A DNA stretch of 64,000 nt from Lichenibacterium minor (GTDB taxonomy: Bacteria; Pseudomonadota; Alphaproteobacteria; Rhizobiales; Beijerinckiaceae): assembly GCF_004137685.1 (NCBI RefSeq), contig NZ_QYBB01000026.1, positions 1 to 64,000 of the forward strand, in the 5' to 3' direction. The stretch's first letter is position 1; the number at the start of each line of letters is the position of its first letter. Below the pieces are notes generated by a model that had not been told where the DNA came from, ran no database searches, and saw only the letters and a list, made by a program, of their open reading frames with translations. This document shows, piece by piece, positions 26,698-36,228 of the stretch. A program made the position numbers and the translations under genes.

Positions 26698-27636
26698 TCA
26701 GGCCGCGCCCTTGCCCTTCACCAGCTTCAGCTCCGTCTTGATCCAACCCGTGAGGTTCTGGCCGCCGATCTCCTTCAGGGCCTCGTCGATGCCGTCGGCG
26801 GCGAGCTGCGAGCCGAACTGGTCGACGGTGGCCAGCAGGGCGCCGCTTTCCAGCAGGGGCTTCACGGCCGGGATGTCGTCGAAGGACACGACTTTGATGG
26901 CGCCCGTCTTGCCGCGCGCCTGGATGGCCTTGACGATACCGAGAGCCATGGAGTCATTGGCTGCCATCACGCCCTGGATGTCCGGGTGGGCGGTCAGCAT
27001 GTCGGTGAAGACGCTGTTGGCCTCCTCGGTTTCCCAATGGGCGGTGCGGCTGTCGATGAGGGTGAGGCCGCCCGCCGTGATGGCGTCTTGATATCCCAGC
27101 TTGCGCTGGGTGGCGTTCTCGGCGCCGGGGTTGCCCTCGACGATGACGACCTTGCCGCCCCGGCCGAGGGCCTGAGCCAGCACCTCGCCCGACATCTTGG
27201 CGCCGGCGCGGTTGTCCGGTCCCACGAAGGCGATGTCGACGCCGCGCTTCTTCATGCTTTCGGGGTCGAACGCGACGTCGATGTTGATGACCTTGACGCC
27301 GCTCTTCACCGCGCGGGCCACGGGGGGCAGCAGGGCGCGGCTGTCCGCCGGGGCAATCACGATGGCGTCGACGCCGCGGGTGAGCAAGTTCTCGACGGCG
27401 GCGATCTGACCGTCGATGTCGGTCTCGGACTGGATGCCGACGGGGATCAGCTCGAAGCCGCCGCGCTTCTTGGCGTAGGCGACGGCGCCCTCCTGCATGT
27501 CCTTGAAGAACTCGTTGGCGAGCGACTTCATCACCAGCCCGATTTTTGGGGTCCCTCCGGCGGCGCGGGCGAAGCCCGGGAATGCCGCAAGCATGCCGGC
27601 ACCGAAGCCGGCGATGACGAACGAACGACGGTCCAT
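26698..27636 (-). CDS. Periplasmic binding protein of the ribose-type ABC importer (RbsB family)
   Basis: The 312-residue protein has a signal peptide with a twin-arginine-like start (MDRRSFVIAGFGAGMLAAF) and cleavage near ARA-AG. Conserved type I sugar-binding segments are PKIGLVMKSLANEFFKDMQE, DAIVIAPADSRAL, VEGNPGAENATQRKLGY and MAANDSMALGIVKA. The start at 27636 has the ribosome site GGGGAAG. No isomerase or kinase gene is linked, so the sugar or polyol is not predictable. It is the first gene of the minus-strand set. Confidence 0.9.
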   Translation of the reverse strand: MDRRSFVIAGFGAGMLAAFPGFARAAGGTPKIGLVMKSLANEFFKDMQEGAVAYAKKRGGFELIPVGIQSETDIDGQIAAVENLLTRGVDAIVIAPADSRALLPPVARAVKSGVKVINIDVAFDPESMKKRGVDIAFVGPDNRAGAKMSGEVLAQALGRGGKVVIVEGNPGAENATQRKLGYQDAITAGGLTLIDSRTAHWETEEANSVFTDMLTAHPDIQGVMAANDSMALGIVKAIQARGKTGAIKVVSFDDIPAVKPLLESGALLATVDQFGSQLAADGIDEALKEIGGQNLTGWIKTELKLVKGKGAA

Positions 27637-28241
27637 GGAGCGCTTCCCCTGTGTGTCTGGTCTTCTGCTTCCATCCGGACGTTGCCGGCGGAGCGCAGCG
27701 ATACATCGGACAAGAGCCTGAAGTCCAGGAGCGTATGCCCTGTGGCTTTGCGGCCTCGCAATCTCCAAAGCACTTTCGCGGCAGGCAGAGGCGGCTTCTT
27801 CGCCATCCTGCTCTGGCCATGGATCCGCTGTGAGGCGGCCTCGTTATCTCGCTTGGTCTCTGACTTTATGCTGCCGGACCGGCGGGCTTGTTGCCGTCGG
27901 GGCAGGTCGGCGTCGCCAAGGTCTGTCGCCGAAGGGGATCATTGTGCGAAAGCTTTTATGACAGAAGCGACCTGATAGCGCCGGTGGCAAGGTTTCCTTT
28001 CGCCCGCTCCTGATCGAAAATAGCCGTTCCGCTCCCCACCCTGCCTCGCCGTTAGGAGACGATGGGCTGAGTCGACTCCGTGGGAGGACACGACTCTGAT
28101 GGCGGGTCGGGCCAGAGAAGACCTGCCGCGCTTCGATCGATCGGCGGCGGAATGCTCAAACGTTCGCGCACGCCGCCAGCGGTAGGCAGACTTCCCAGGC
28201 AGGGACGCCAGCTTATGCCGGCGAACCGCCAAACTGCACCT
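27637..28241. other. 605-base gap without a recognisable gene
   Basis: This gap lies between the ribose-type importer and the end of the hydantoinase/5-oxoprolinase gene, both read on the minus strand. It must contain the promoter for the importer. Short frames on both strands show no family motif, hydrophobic run or good ribosome site. No sigma-54 type match or strong terminator hairpin was seen. Confidence 0.6.
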
Positions 28242-31200
28242 TCAGGGTCGACCGAAGCCGCCGGCGCCTGGCGTGGCGATGGCGAAGACGTCCCCGGAGG
28301 CGAGGTCGGCGCGCGAGCGGCCCGCCACGTCCTCGCGCGTCCCGTCCGCCCGCTCGACCCATTGCAGGCCGGGGGCGCCGTCCGCGCCACCGTCGAGACC
28401 GAAGGGCGCGACCGAGCGCCGGGACGACACGATCACGGCCGTCATCGGTTCGAGAAAGCGCAGCCGGCGTACCGCGCCGTCCCCGCCCCGGTGCCGGCCC
28501 GCGCCGCCCGAGCCGCGGCGGATGGAGAATTCTTCCAATCGGACAGGGTAGCGCAACTCCAGCACCTCGGGGTCGGTCATGCGGGTGTTGGTCATGTGCG
28601 TGTGCACAGCCGACTGACCGTCAAAGTCCGGTCCCGCCCCAGCGCCACCGCAGATCGTCTCGTAATATTGGCAGGTGGCGTCGCCGAACAGGAAGTTGTT
28701 CATGGTCCCCTGGCTGCAGGCGAGCGTCCCGAGGGCGCCGAACAGCGCGTTGCACACGGCCTGGCTCACCTCGGTGTTTCCCGCCACCACGGCAGCCCCG
28801 GGCCGTGGAGACAGGAACGTGCCCTCCGGGATCACGATGCGGATCGGCTTCAGGCAACCGTCGTTGAGCGGGATGTCGGCCCCGACGAGGCAGCGAAAGC
28901 AGTAGAGCACGACGGCGCGGACGACGGCGGGGGGCGCGTTGAAGTTGCCGGCGTCCTGCGGCGACGTGCCGGTGAAATCCACGGTCGCGGTGCGGGCGGC
29001 CCTGTCCACCGACACGTCGACGCTCAGGGTCGCGCCGTCGTCCATCCGGTAGGCGAAGCTGCCGCCCGCCAAGCGGTCGATTACGCGGCGGACGCCTTCC
29101 TCCGCATTGTCCATCACGTGACCCATGTAGGCCTGCACGGTTTCCCAGCCGTAGCGCTTCACCACGAGGCCGAGTTCGGTGACCCCCTTCTCGTTGGCGG
29201 CCACCTGCGCCTTGATGTCCGCGATGTTGACGTCGGGCGAGCGGGCCGGATGGCGGGCAGAGGCCAGCAAGGCGCGGAACGCGTCCTCGCGGAACTCTCC
29301 CTCGGAACACAGCAGGAAGTCGTCGATGACGACGCCCTCGTCTTCCAACGTTCGCGACTCGGGCGGGGTGGAGCCGGGCGTGAGCCCGCCGACGTCGGCA
29401 TGATGCCCACGTGAGCCGACAAAGAAACGGACGTCCCGCCCGTCGGGGTCGAACACGGGGGTGATCACGGTGATGTCGGGCAGGTGCGTGCCGCCCGCGT
29501 AGGGGTCGTTCAGCGCCACGACGTCGCCGGGGCGCAGGCGTCCGCCCCGTTTGCGGAGCACCGTTTGCACGCTTTCGCCCATGGCGCCGAGGTGGACGGG
29601 CACGTGGGGCGCGTTCGCGACGAGGCCGCCCTCGGCGTCGAAGATCGCGCAGGAGAAGTCGAGCCGTTCCTTGATGTTGACGCTCTGCGAGGTGTTCTGC
29701 AGCACGAGCCCGGTCTGTTCGGCGACATGCATGAAGAGGTTGTTGAAAACTTCGAGCAGCACCGGGTCGGCGGCCTCGGCGCCGGCCACCGCCTGCGCGG
29801 CGCGGGGCGATGTGCGGTTCAGGACGACGTGGCCGAGCCTCGTCGTCTCCGCTGTCCAACCCGGCTCCACCACGATGGTGCCGATGCTTTCAAGCACGAG
29901 CGCCGGCCCCGCGATCCGGTCGCCGGCGAGCAACGCGCCTCGATCGAACACCGGCGCCCGCCAAGCCCGCCCGGCCGTCCACAGGTCGACCTCGTCGACC
30001 GGTGCGAGCGGAGCGCCGGAGCGGACCGGCAGTTCCGCTTCGCTGACGGCCTCTCCCGCCGAGGTCGCCTCGACCGCGACGGTGTCGGCCACGAGGTCGC
30101 GGCCCGGCGTGGCGAAGCCGAAGCGCGAGCGGTGGGCGCGGGTGAAAGCGTCCACCATGTCGTCGAAGGGGGCGAGGGCGATCGGCAAGGCCGCTTCCGT
30201 GCCGGCATAGCGCAGGTGCACGGAGGTGGAGGTGACGATGTCGTCCTGCCGCGCGCCCTGAGCGACGAGGGAGGATACCGCCTCGTCCCCGAGCCGGACG
30301 GCCTCGCGTCGCAGCATGGGCAGGACGTCGCCGGTGAAGGGGAACTCGACGGAGCGCTCGCGCAGCACCGTCTGGTCGGCGAGGCCCATGCCGTAGGCCG
30401 ACAGCACGCCCGCGAAGGGATGGAGCAGCACGCGATCCATGCCGAGTTCATCGGCCACCTGGCAGGCGTGTTGCCCACCGGCGCCGCCGAAGCACTGCAG
30501 GGCGAAGCGCGACAGGTCGTGCCCCTTCCGGGTCGACACCTGTTTGACCGCCGATGCCATGTTGGCGACGGCGATGCGCACGAAGCCTTCGGCGACCTCG
30601 CGGGGATCCGGGTCGCGGCCGCTCGCCGCACCCACTTTTTCGGCCAGCGCGGCGAAGCGGGTGCTCACGACCTCGGCGTCGAGCGGCAGGTCGCCGTTCT
30701 GCCCGAAGATGGCCGGGAAGTGCCGCGGCTGGATCTTGCCGAGGCAGATGTTGGCGTCGGTGACGGTGAGCGGGCCGCCGCGACGGTAGGCGGAGGGGCC
30801 GGGGTTGGCACCGGCGCTGTCCGGGCCGACGCGGAAACGCGCGCCGTCGAAGTGCAGCACCGAGCCGCCCCCCGCCGCCACCGTGTTGATGTCCATCATG
30901 GGCGCCCGGACGCGCACCCCCGCCACCTCGGTCTCGAAGCTTCGCTCGTAGGCGCCGGCGTAGAGCGCCACGTCGGTCGAGGTGCCGCCCATGTCGAAGC
31001 CGACCACGTGGTCGATGCCGGCCATGGCGGCCGTGCGGGCCGCGCCGACGATGCCCCCCGCCGGGCCGGACAGGATGGCGTCCTTGCCGCCGAAGGCGCG
31101 GGCCTCGGCGAGGCCGCCGTGCGACTGCATGAAGTAGAGGCGCGTGTCGCCGAGTTCCGAGGCGACCTGCTCGACGTAGCGGCGCAGGATGGGCGACAGG

Positions 31201-31844
31201 TAAGCGTCCACCACCGCCGTGTCGGCGCGAGGGACGAGGCGCAGGAGCGGGCTGACCTCGTGGCTCGCCGACACCTGGGCGAAGCCGGCCTCGCGGGCGA
31301 TGGCGACGAGCCTCCGCTCGTGCTCCGGGTGGCGCCAGCTGTGGATCAGGGCGATCGCGCAGGACGAGATGCCGTCGGCGACGGCGCGCGCGAAGGCGTC
31401 CCGGGCCCCATCCTCGTCGAGCGGCTCGACCTCGTCACCGCCGACGCCGACGCGGCCTGAAACTTCCACCACGCGCTCGTGGAGCAGGGTCGACAGCCGG
31501 ATGTCGAGGTCGAACAGGCGCGGCCGGCTCTGCGGCCCGATGCGCAGCGCATCGGCGAAGCCGCGGTTGACGACGAGCAGCGTGCGCTCGCCCTTGCGCT
31601 CCAGCAGGGCGTTGGTGGCCACCGTCGTGCCCATCCGCACCGCGTCGATCGTGCCGGGAGGGATGGGCGCGCCCGGGGTCAGCCCGAGCACCCGACGAAT
31701 GCCCGCGACCGCCGCGTCTCGGTAGCGCTCGGGGTTCTCGCTCAGGAGCTTGTGGGTGGACAGCGCGCCGTCCGGCGCCCGTGCGACCACGTCGGTGAAG
31801 GTACCGCCCCGGTCGATCCAGAACTGCCAAGCAGACTCACCCAT
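28242..31844 (-). CDS. Fused HyuA-HyuB protein: ATP-dependent 5-oxoprolinase / N-methylhydantoinase family
   Basis: This 1200-residue protein is a full-length single-chain member of the 5-oxoprolinase group. The N-terminal half is HyuA-like (FWIDRGGTFTDVVA, MGTTVATNALLERKGER and the ATPase motif GFDMGGTSTDVALY near residue 275). The C-terminal half, from about residue 690, is HyuB-like (LEVFNNLFMHVAEQTGLVLQ, NIKERLDFSCAIFD, YAGGTHLPDI, ending PGAGGFGRP). The family uses ATP to open 5-oxoproline or hydantoin rings. The ATG at 31844 has a GGGAG ribosome site. It is divergent from a MarR-like gene and DUF969/DUF979 genes, a context that favours pyroglutamate over hydantoin. Confidence 0.9.
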   Translation of the reverse strand: MGESAWQFWIDRGGTFTDVVARAPDGALSTHKLLSENPERYRDAAVAGIRRVLGLTPGAPIPPGTIDAVRMGTTVATNALLERKGERTLLVVNRGFADALRIGPQSRPRLFDLDIRLSTLLHERVVEVSGRVGVGGDEVEPLDEDGARDAFARAVADGISSCAIALIHSWRHPEHERRLVAIAREAGFAQVSASHEVSPLLRLVPRADTAVVDAYLSPILRRYVEQVASELGDTRLYFMQSHGGLAEARAFGGKDAILSGPAGGIVGAARTAAMAGIDHVVGFDMGGTSTDVALYAGAYERSFETEVAGVRVRAPMMDINTVAAGGGSVLHFDGARFRVGPDSAGANPGPSAYRRGGPLTVTDANICLGKIQPRHFPAIFGQNGDLPLDAEVVSTRFAALAEKVGAASGRDPDPREVAEGFVRIAVANMASAVKQVSTRKGHDLSRFALQCFGGAGGQHACQVADELGMDRVLLHPFAGVLSAYGMGLADQTVLRERSVEFPFTGDVLPMLRREAVRLGDEAVSSLVAQGARQDDIVTSTSVHLRYAGTEAALPIALAPFDDMVDAFTRAHRSRFGFATPGRDLVADTVAVEATSAGEAVSEAELPVRSGAPLAPVDEVDLWTAGRAWRAPVFDRGALLAGDRIAGPALVLESIGTIVVEPGWTAETTRLGHVVLNRTSPRAAQAVAGAEAADPVLLEVFNNLFMHVAEQTGLVLQNTSQSVNIKERLDFSCAIFDAEGGLVANAPHVPVHLGAMGESVQTVLRKRGGRLRPGDVVALNDPYAGGTHLPDITVITPVFDPDGRDVRFFVGSRGHHADVGGLTPGSTPPESRTLEDEGVVIDDFLLCSEGEFREDAFRALLASARHPARSPDVNIADIKAQVAANEKGVTELGLVVKRYGWETVQAYMGHVMDNAEEGVRRVIDRLAGGSFAYRMDDGATLSVDVSVDRAARTATVDFTGTSPQDAGNFNAPPAVVRAVVLYCFRCLVGADIPLNDGCLKPIRIVIPEGTFLSPRPGAAVVAGNTEVSQAVCNALFGALGTLACSQGTMNNFLFGDATCQYYETICGGAGAGPDFDGQSAVHTHMTNTRMTDPEVLELRYPVRLEEFSIRRGSGGAGRHRGGDGAVRRLRFLEPMTAVIVSSRRSVAPFGLDGGADGAPGLQWVERADGTREDVAGRSRADLASGDVFAIATPGAGGFGRP

Positions 31845-31938
31845 CGACACGCTCCCACGTCGTTTCAGTGCCGGAAGGGGAGACGCCCGTTTCCGGCGCG
31901 CCACGTCAACAAAACATCGATGAATCGTCAATCAAATG

Positions 31939-31955
31939 TTGGCACTGCCTTTGCG
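31939..31955 (+). promoter_or_regulatory. Probable sigma-54 (RpoN) promoter before the MarR-like gene
   Basis: The plus strand reads TTGGCACTGCCTTTGCG. It matches YTGGCACGRNNNTTGCW at 12 of 14 defined positions, with intact GG (-24) and GC (-12) at the right spacing. The site ends 37 bases before the MarR-like ATG. It would drive the MarR-like, DUF969, DUF979 and M14 genes and put them under nitrogen control, like the amide cluster at 1899-15298. No enhancer site was identified. Confidence 0.6.
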
Positions 31956-31992
31956 TGTCGGCTACGATCCATCGCAATGACGGAGGGCACGC

Positions 31993-32526
31993 ATGTCCAA
32001 GAAGCCGACCGCCGCCGCCGAAGTCGCGCCGCTGCTCGTCTCGTCGGCGCATCTGGCGAGCGGGAGCCTTCCGGCGCTGTCGGAGGTCGAGTTCAGCGTC
32101 ACGCTGTTCGTCGCGGCCTACCATCGCTGGATGGCCCGCTGCATGGCGGCCGCCGGAATGTCGCAGCTTTCCCCGACCGACGTCCTGATCCTGCACACCG
32201 TCAGACATCGGGACCGGCCCAAGCGCCTCGCCGACATCGCCCTCGTGCTCGACATCGAGGAGACACACCTCGCGACCTACTCGGTGCGCAAACTCGAGGG
32301 TCTCGGCCTCGTCGCGACCAGGCGTAGCGGCAAGGAGAAGGTGGTCTCGATCACGCAAACCGGCATCGACCTGTGCGCCCGCTACGGCGAGGTCCGCGAA
32401 GCCATCCTCGTCGAGGCCGTCAAGGCCACCACCGCGTCCGAGGCCGACCTGTCGAGGGTCGCGGCCCTGCTCCGGCAGCTTTCGGGAACTTACGGACAGG
32501 CGGCCAGGGCCGCCGCCACCGTCTGA
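31993..32526 (+). CDS. MarR-like winged-helix transcriptional regulator
   Basis: The 177-residue protein has a central winged helix: LSPTDVLILHTVRHRDRPKR, LADIALVLDIEETHLATYSV, RKLEGLGLVATRRSGKEK. Helices at both ends suit a MarR-type dimer. The start has a GGAGGG ribosome site. It stands between the 5-oxoprolinase gene, which is divergent (148-base gap), and the DUF969 gene 36 bases downstream. It probably controls both directions in response to pyroglutamate or a related lactam. Confidence 0.82.
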   Translation: MSKKPTAAAEVAPLLVSSAHLASGSLPALSEVEFSVTLFVAAYHRWMARCMAAAGMSQLSPTDVLILHTVRHRDRPKRLADIALVLDIEETHLATYSVRKLEGLGLVATRRSGKEKVVSITQTGIDLCARYGEVREAILVEAVKATTASEADLSRVAALLRQLSGTYGQAARAAATV

Positions 32527-32562
32527 ACCGCACCCCACCGGCCCGTTCGGGAGAACCGCCGC

Positions 32563-33234
32563 ATGCTCGTCTTATCCGGTGTCCTCGTCATCATCGTCGG
32601 GTTCCTCATAGGGCTGAACCCGCTGCTCGTCGTGACCGTCGCGGGCCTCGTGACCGGCCTCGCCGCCGGCCTCGACCCGATCGCGATCCTGTCCGCCTTC
32701 GGCAAGGCCTTCGTGGCCAACCGCTTCGTCGGCATCGTGTGGCTCGTGCTGCCGGTGATCGGCGTGCTGGAGCACACCGGCCTGCGCGAGCGCGCACAAG
32801 CGCTGATCGGACGGATGCACGCCGCCACGGCGGGCCGCCTGCTCCTGGCCTACCTGCTGGTGCGCCAATCCACCGCCGCTTTAGGCCTGACCTCGCTCGG
32901 CGGCCAGGCCCAGATGGTGCGCCCGCTGATCGCCCCCATGGCGGAAGCAGCCGAGGAACGGCACGGCCCCCTGCCGGAGGACACCGCACACCTCATCCGC
33001 GCCCATGCGGCGGCGGTCGACAACATCGGGGTGTTCTTCGGCGAGGACATCTTCATCGCCATCGGCTCGCTGCTGCTGATCAAGGCCGTGCTGGCCGACA
33101 ACGGCATCCAGGTGCAGCCGCTCGACCTGTCGGTCTGGGCCATCCCGACCGCGGTCTTCGCCTTCCTGGTGCACGGCGCGCGTCTGATGCTGCTCGACCG
33201 TCGCCTCGCCCGTTGCAGGGGGAAACAAGCGTGA
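32563..33234 (+). CDS. DUF969 membrane protein
   Basis: This 223-residue protein is strongly hydrophobic with about five to six helices. It shows the DUF969 pattern GFLIGLNPLLVVTVAGLVTG, FVANRFVGIVWLVLPVIGVL, ERAQALI and RAHAAAVDNIGVFFGEDIFI. The family has no proven function, but it is repeatedly next to DUF979 and, as I recall, to pyrrolidone-carboxylate peptidase genes. Its stop overlaps the DUF979 GTG start, so the two probably form one complex. With the 5-oxoprolinase alongside, the pair is a good candidate for a pyroglutamate or lactam transporter. Confidence 0.85.
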   Translation: MLVLSGVLVIIVGFLIGLNPLLVVTVAGLVTGLAAGLDPIAILSAFGKAFVANRFVGIVWLVLPVIGVLEHTGLRERAQALIGRMHAATAGRLLLAYLLVRQSTAALGLTSLGGQAQMVRPLIAPMAEAAEERHGPLPEDTAHLIRAHAAAVDNIGVFFGEDIFIAIGSLLLIKAVLADNGIQVQPLDLSVWAIPTAVFAFLVHGARLMLLDRRLARCRGKQA

Positions 33235-34181
33235 TCGGCCTCGAATCCGTCTACATCCTGACCGGCCTGATGTTCGGGGCCTACGCGCTCCAGCACCTGT
33301 TCGACCGCTCCAACCCTCGGCGGTGGCGCAGCGCGTCCTTCTGGGGCGCCTATGCGGTGACGTTCATCGCCGGCTCCTACCTGCCCGACGTCGTGAACGG
33401 CATTCTGGTGCTCGCCATGGTGATCCTGGCAGGCTTCGGAGGCCTGAAGCCGGGCGCCACGCGGACCTCGACGCCCGAACAGCGGCTCGACGGGTCGAGG
33501 CGCTTCGGCAACCTGCTGTTCGTCCCGGCGCTGGTCATCCCCGCCGTGACGGTCATCGGCACGTTGGCGCTGAAGGGCGTCATCGTGGCGGGACGGCCGC
33601 TGGTCGATCCCGCGCAGGTGACGCTGATCTCGCTCGCCCTCGGCGTGCTGGCAGCCCTCGCGGTCGCCTTCGCCCTGCTGCGGCCGCCTGTCGGAACCCC
33701 GCTCCGGGAAGGACGCCGACTGATCGACGCGGTGAGCTGGGCCGCCGCGCTGCCCCAGATGCTGGCCGCGCTCGGGGCCGTCTTCGTCCTGTCGGGGGTG
33801 GGCAAGGTCGTCGCGAGTCTCGTGACCAGCACCGTACCCATGACGAGCGGCACCGCTGCGGTCGTCGCCTACGCGGTCGGCATGGCGCTGTTCACGATCG
33901 TCATGGGCAACGCTTTCGCGGCCTTCCCGGTGATGACGGCGGGCGTCGGCCTGCCGCTGATCGTGCACCAGTTCGGCGGCAACCCGGTCACCATGTCGGC
34001 GCTCGGCATGCTGTCGGGATTCTGCGGCACGCTGATGACGCCGATGGCGGCCAACTTCAACATCGTGCCGGTCGCGCTGCTGGAGTTGCCCGACCGCTGG
34101 GCGGTCATCAAGGTGCAGGCCCTGACGGGCGTGCTGATCCTGGCCTTCAACATCGTCCTCATGACCTACGTCGTGTTCTGA
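33231..34181 (+). CDS. DUF979 membrane protein
   Basis: The 316-residue protein has about nine predicted helices. Typical DUF979 segments are ESVYILTGLMFGAYALQHLF, FWGAYAVTFIAGSYLPD, NAFAAFPVMTAGVGLPLIV and GFCGTLMTPMAANFNIVPVA. Polar residues within the last helices (MTPMAANFN) suggest a substrate path. The GTG start at 33231 overlaps the DUF969 stop. The family is uncharacterised; two-gene linkage to DUF969 is the rule. It may be the core of a secondary transporter. Confidence 0.85.
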   Translation: MIGLESVYILTGLMFGAYALQHLFDRSNPRRWRSASFWGAYAVTFIAGSYLPDVVNGILVLAMVILAGFGGLKPGATRTSTPEQRLDGSRRFGNLLFVPALVIPAVTVIGTLALKGVIVAGRPLVDPAQVTLISLALGVLAALAVAFALLRPPVGTPLREGRRLIDAVSWAAALPQMLAALGAVFVLSGVGKVVASLVTSTVPMTSGTAAVVAYAVGMALFTIVMGNAFAAFPVMTAGVGLPLIVHQFGGNPVTMSALGMLSGFCGTLMTPMAANFNIVPVALLELPDRWAVIKVQALTGVLILAFNIVLMTYVVF

Positions 34182-34311
34182 GCGCCTCCCGGCGGCTTGC
34201 CCGGCCGTGAGGCATCCGACAGCCCCACGCCGGCCTCCCGTCCATCGTGCTCAAGCTCGCCCCCCTCGACGACGACCCGAGGGACGATCCCGACATCGGA
34301 AGAACCGCGCG

Positions 34312-36060
34312 ATGACGCTCATCCTCGACAAGCGCTTCCCCCGCACGCTGGACGCGCTCCTGCTCCGCTTCTGCCGGGACGAGGCGCGCGGCACCGAACT
34401 CCAGGCCTGGACCTTCGACGACGCGCCCGCCCGCCGCGCCGCCGAGGCACGCCTCGCCGGGTTCGGCATCAGGGCGCGGCTGCGCAGCGCCTACAAGCCG
34501 CTCCTGCATGCCTTCCTCGAAGAGGTCGACCGGGACGGGTTGGCGAGCGTGCGGGTGCGCTATCCCGTTCATCCGGCGGCGGTCGCGCCGAACCGCTTCC
34601 GCCTGGAAACCTATCCGCTCGCCGCCCTGGTCGCGGACGCCGAGATCGCCTTCGAGCCTGTCGCGACCGCGGTTCTCTCCTATCACGTCGATCTCGCCTG
34701 GAAGGACGGGCGGCGACGGGAACTCGATGTGTTCGCGCCGAACCGGCTCCACGCCGATGCGGTCGACGAGCCCGTCCTGTCGCCCACCGGCTGGCTCCGC
34801 GTGGGAGCGGGCGCGCCGGAGGACGGCGACAGGCTCGAGACGGACTTCGAGGCGGTCTTTGCCGCCGCGGTCGAAGCCGTGGGCGCGCAGGGCTGGCACG
34901 GGAACGGCCCGTTCTTCGGCGAGTTGAGCCTTTCGGCGACGCTGCCCTTCGCCGAGCAGCGGCTCCCCGTCGGCGAAGAAACACTGAGCCTGCTGGAAGC
35001 GCTGCACGAGGACCTATACTTCACGCTGCTTGAGGTCTTCGGCGCCGAGGCGGGGCTGGAACGGGGCGCGCGCGGCATGCGTCCCGGGCAGATCGTGCCC
35101 GACATCCGCCACGCGCCGGGCGATTCCCACCTGCGCATCGAGACGCGGCCGTTGTCGGTCGAGGAGCTCGAGGGGTGGGACGGCGCGGTCGAGGAAGCGC
35201 AGGCGCCGCTCTCGGCCGCTGCCGTCCACCGGGCGTTGGAGGCCATCGGCGGCGAGGCCTTCGAAGCGCGCTCTCTCGCCGGGCGCCCCGTTTCAGCCCG
35301 CCACCGGCGCGGGCGAGATCGCGGGATGATGATCTCGGGCGGTCAGCACGCGAACGAGCCGAGCGGCATCGTCGGCGCGCTGCGGGCGGGGGCCCTGCTC
35401 GCTGGACGGAGCGAGGCTCATTTCACGCTCTCGCCCCTGGAAAACCCGGACGGGCAGGCGCTGCACCTGCGCCTGTGCCGGAGCAACCCGTCGCACATGC
35501 ACCACGCCGCCCGCTACACGGCGCTCGGCGATGACCTGGAATACCGGCCCGACGACGATCCCGGCGAGCGGGCCGTCCGCGTGGAGGCCATGCGGCGGAC
35601 GAAGGCGCTCCTTCACGTCAATCTCCACGGCTATCCGGCGCACGAGTGGACGCGGCCGCTGTCGGGCTACGTGCCGCACGGCTTCGCCCTGTGGACCCTG
35701 CCGAAGGGCTTTTTCCTCATCCTGCGCTACCATGTCGGCTGGGAGGGCCGAGCCCGCGATCTGGTCGAGCGCGTGACCAGGCGCCTCGCCCGCGTGCCAA
35801 ACCTCCTGTCCTTCACCGAGCGGCAGCTCTCGCTCTACCGTGCGCAGTCCGGCGAGCCCGGCTTCGAGGCGGTCAACGGCTTTCCCTGCCTGTTCACCGT
35901 CGACGAAAGGCAGGCAGTGCCTTTGACCCTGATCACCGAATACCCTGACGAAACCATTCAGGGCGAGCCATTCCAGGCGGCTCATCGAGCCCAGATGGAA
36001 ACGGTTCTGGCCGCCTACGACGCCCTTCAAGAGATGGCCGGCCTCGATTGCACGCTGTGA
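34312..36060 (+). CDS. M14-family zinc carboxypeptidase-like protein with a large N-terminal extension
   Basis: In this 582-residue protein the C-terminal part, from about residue 335, has the M14 features. These are GGQHANEPSG with zinc ligands H346 and E349, a third ligand in HVNLHGYPAHEW (H439), and a catalytic-type Glu in LITEYPDETI near the end. The first 330 residues are not recognised; they are soluble and rich in Arg, Glu and Leu. No signal peptide is visible, so it is likely cytoplasmic. It lies 130 bases after DUF979. It may release C-terminal amino acids or open a small amide in the pyroglutamate route. The ATG at 34312 is chosen because upstream residues are Pro/Arg-rich. Confidence 0.75.
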   Translation: MTLILDKRFPRTLDALLLRFCRDEARGTELQAWTFDDAPARRAAEARLAGFGIRARLRSAYKPLLHAFLEEVDRDGLASVRVRYPVHPAAVAPNRFRLETYPLAALVADAEIAFEPVATAVLSYHVDLAWKDGRRRELDVFAPNRLHADAVDEPVLSPTGWLRVGAGAPEDGDRLETDFEAVFAAAVEAVGAQGWHGNGPFFGELSLSATLPFAEQRLPVGEETLSLLEALHEDLYFTLLEVFGAEAGLERGARGMRPGQIVPDIRHAPGDSHLRIETRPLSVEELEGWDGAVEEAQAPLSAAAVHRALEAIGGEAFEARSLAGRPVSARHRRGRDRGMMISGGQHANEPSGIVGALRAGALLAGRSEAHFTLSPLENPDGQALHLRLCRSNPSHMHHAARYTALGDDLEYRPDDDPGERAVRVEAMRRTKALLHVNLHGYPAHEWTRPLSGYVPHGFALWTLPKGFFLILRYHVGWEGRARDLVERVTRRLARVPNLLSFTERQLSLYRAQSGEPGFEAVNGFPCLFTVDERQAVPLTLITEYPDETIQGEPFQAAHRAQMETVLAAYDALQEMAGLDCTL

Positions 36061-36228
36061 GTAGTGCCGGCTCGCTCGCAGGAACTCCCGATGGGGCTGT
36101 CAGACGTTTGCAATCGTGACCGAAGAAATCCGAAGCAGCTGTTCCGCTTCCCGACCGTTTTCAACGTCGGCCCGGCAGGTCGGAACACGACGGCGACAGG
36201 CGCCGACAGGGGCGCGACATCCGTCCCG

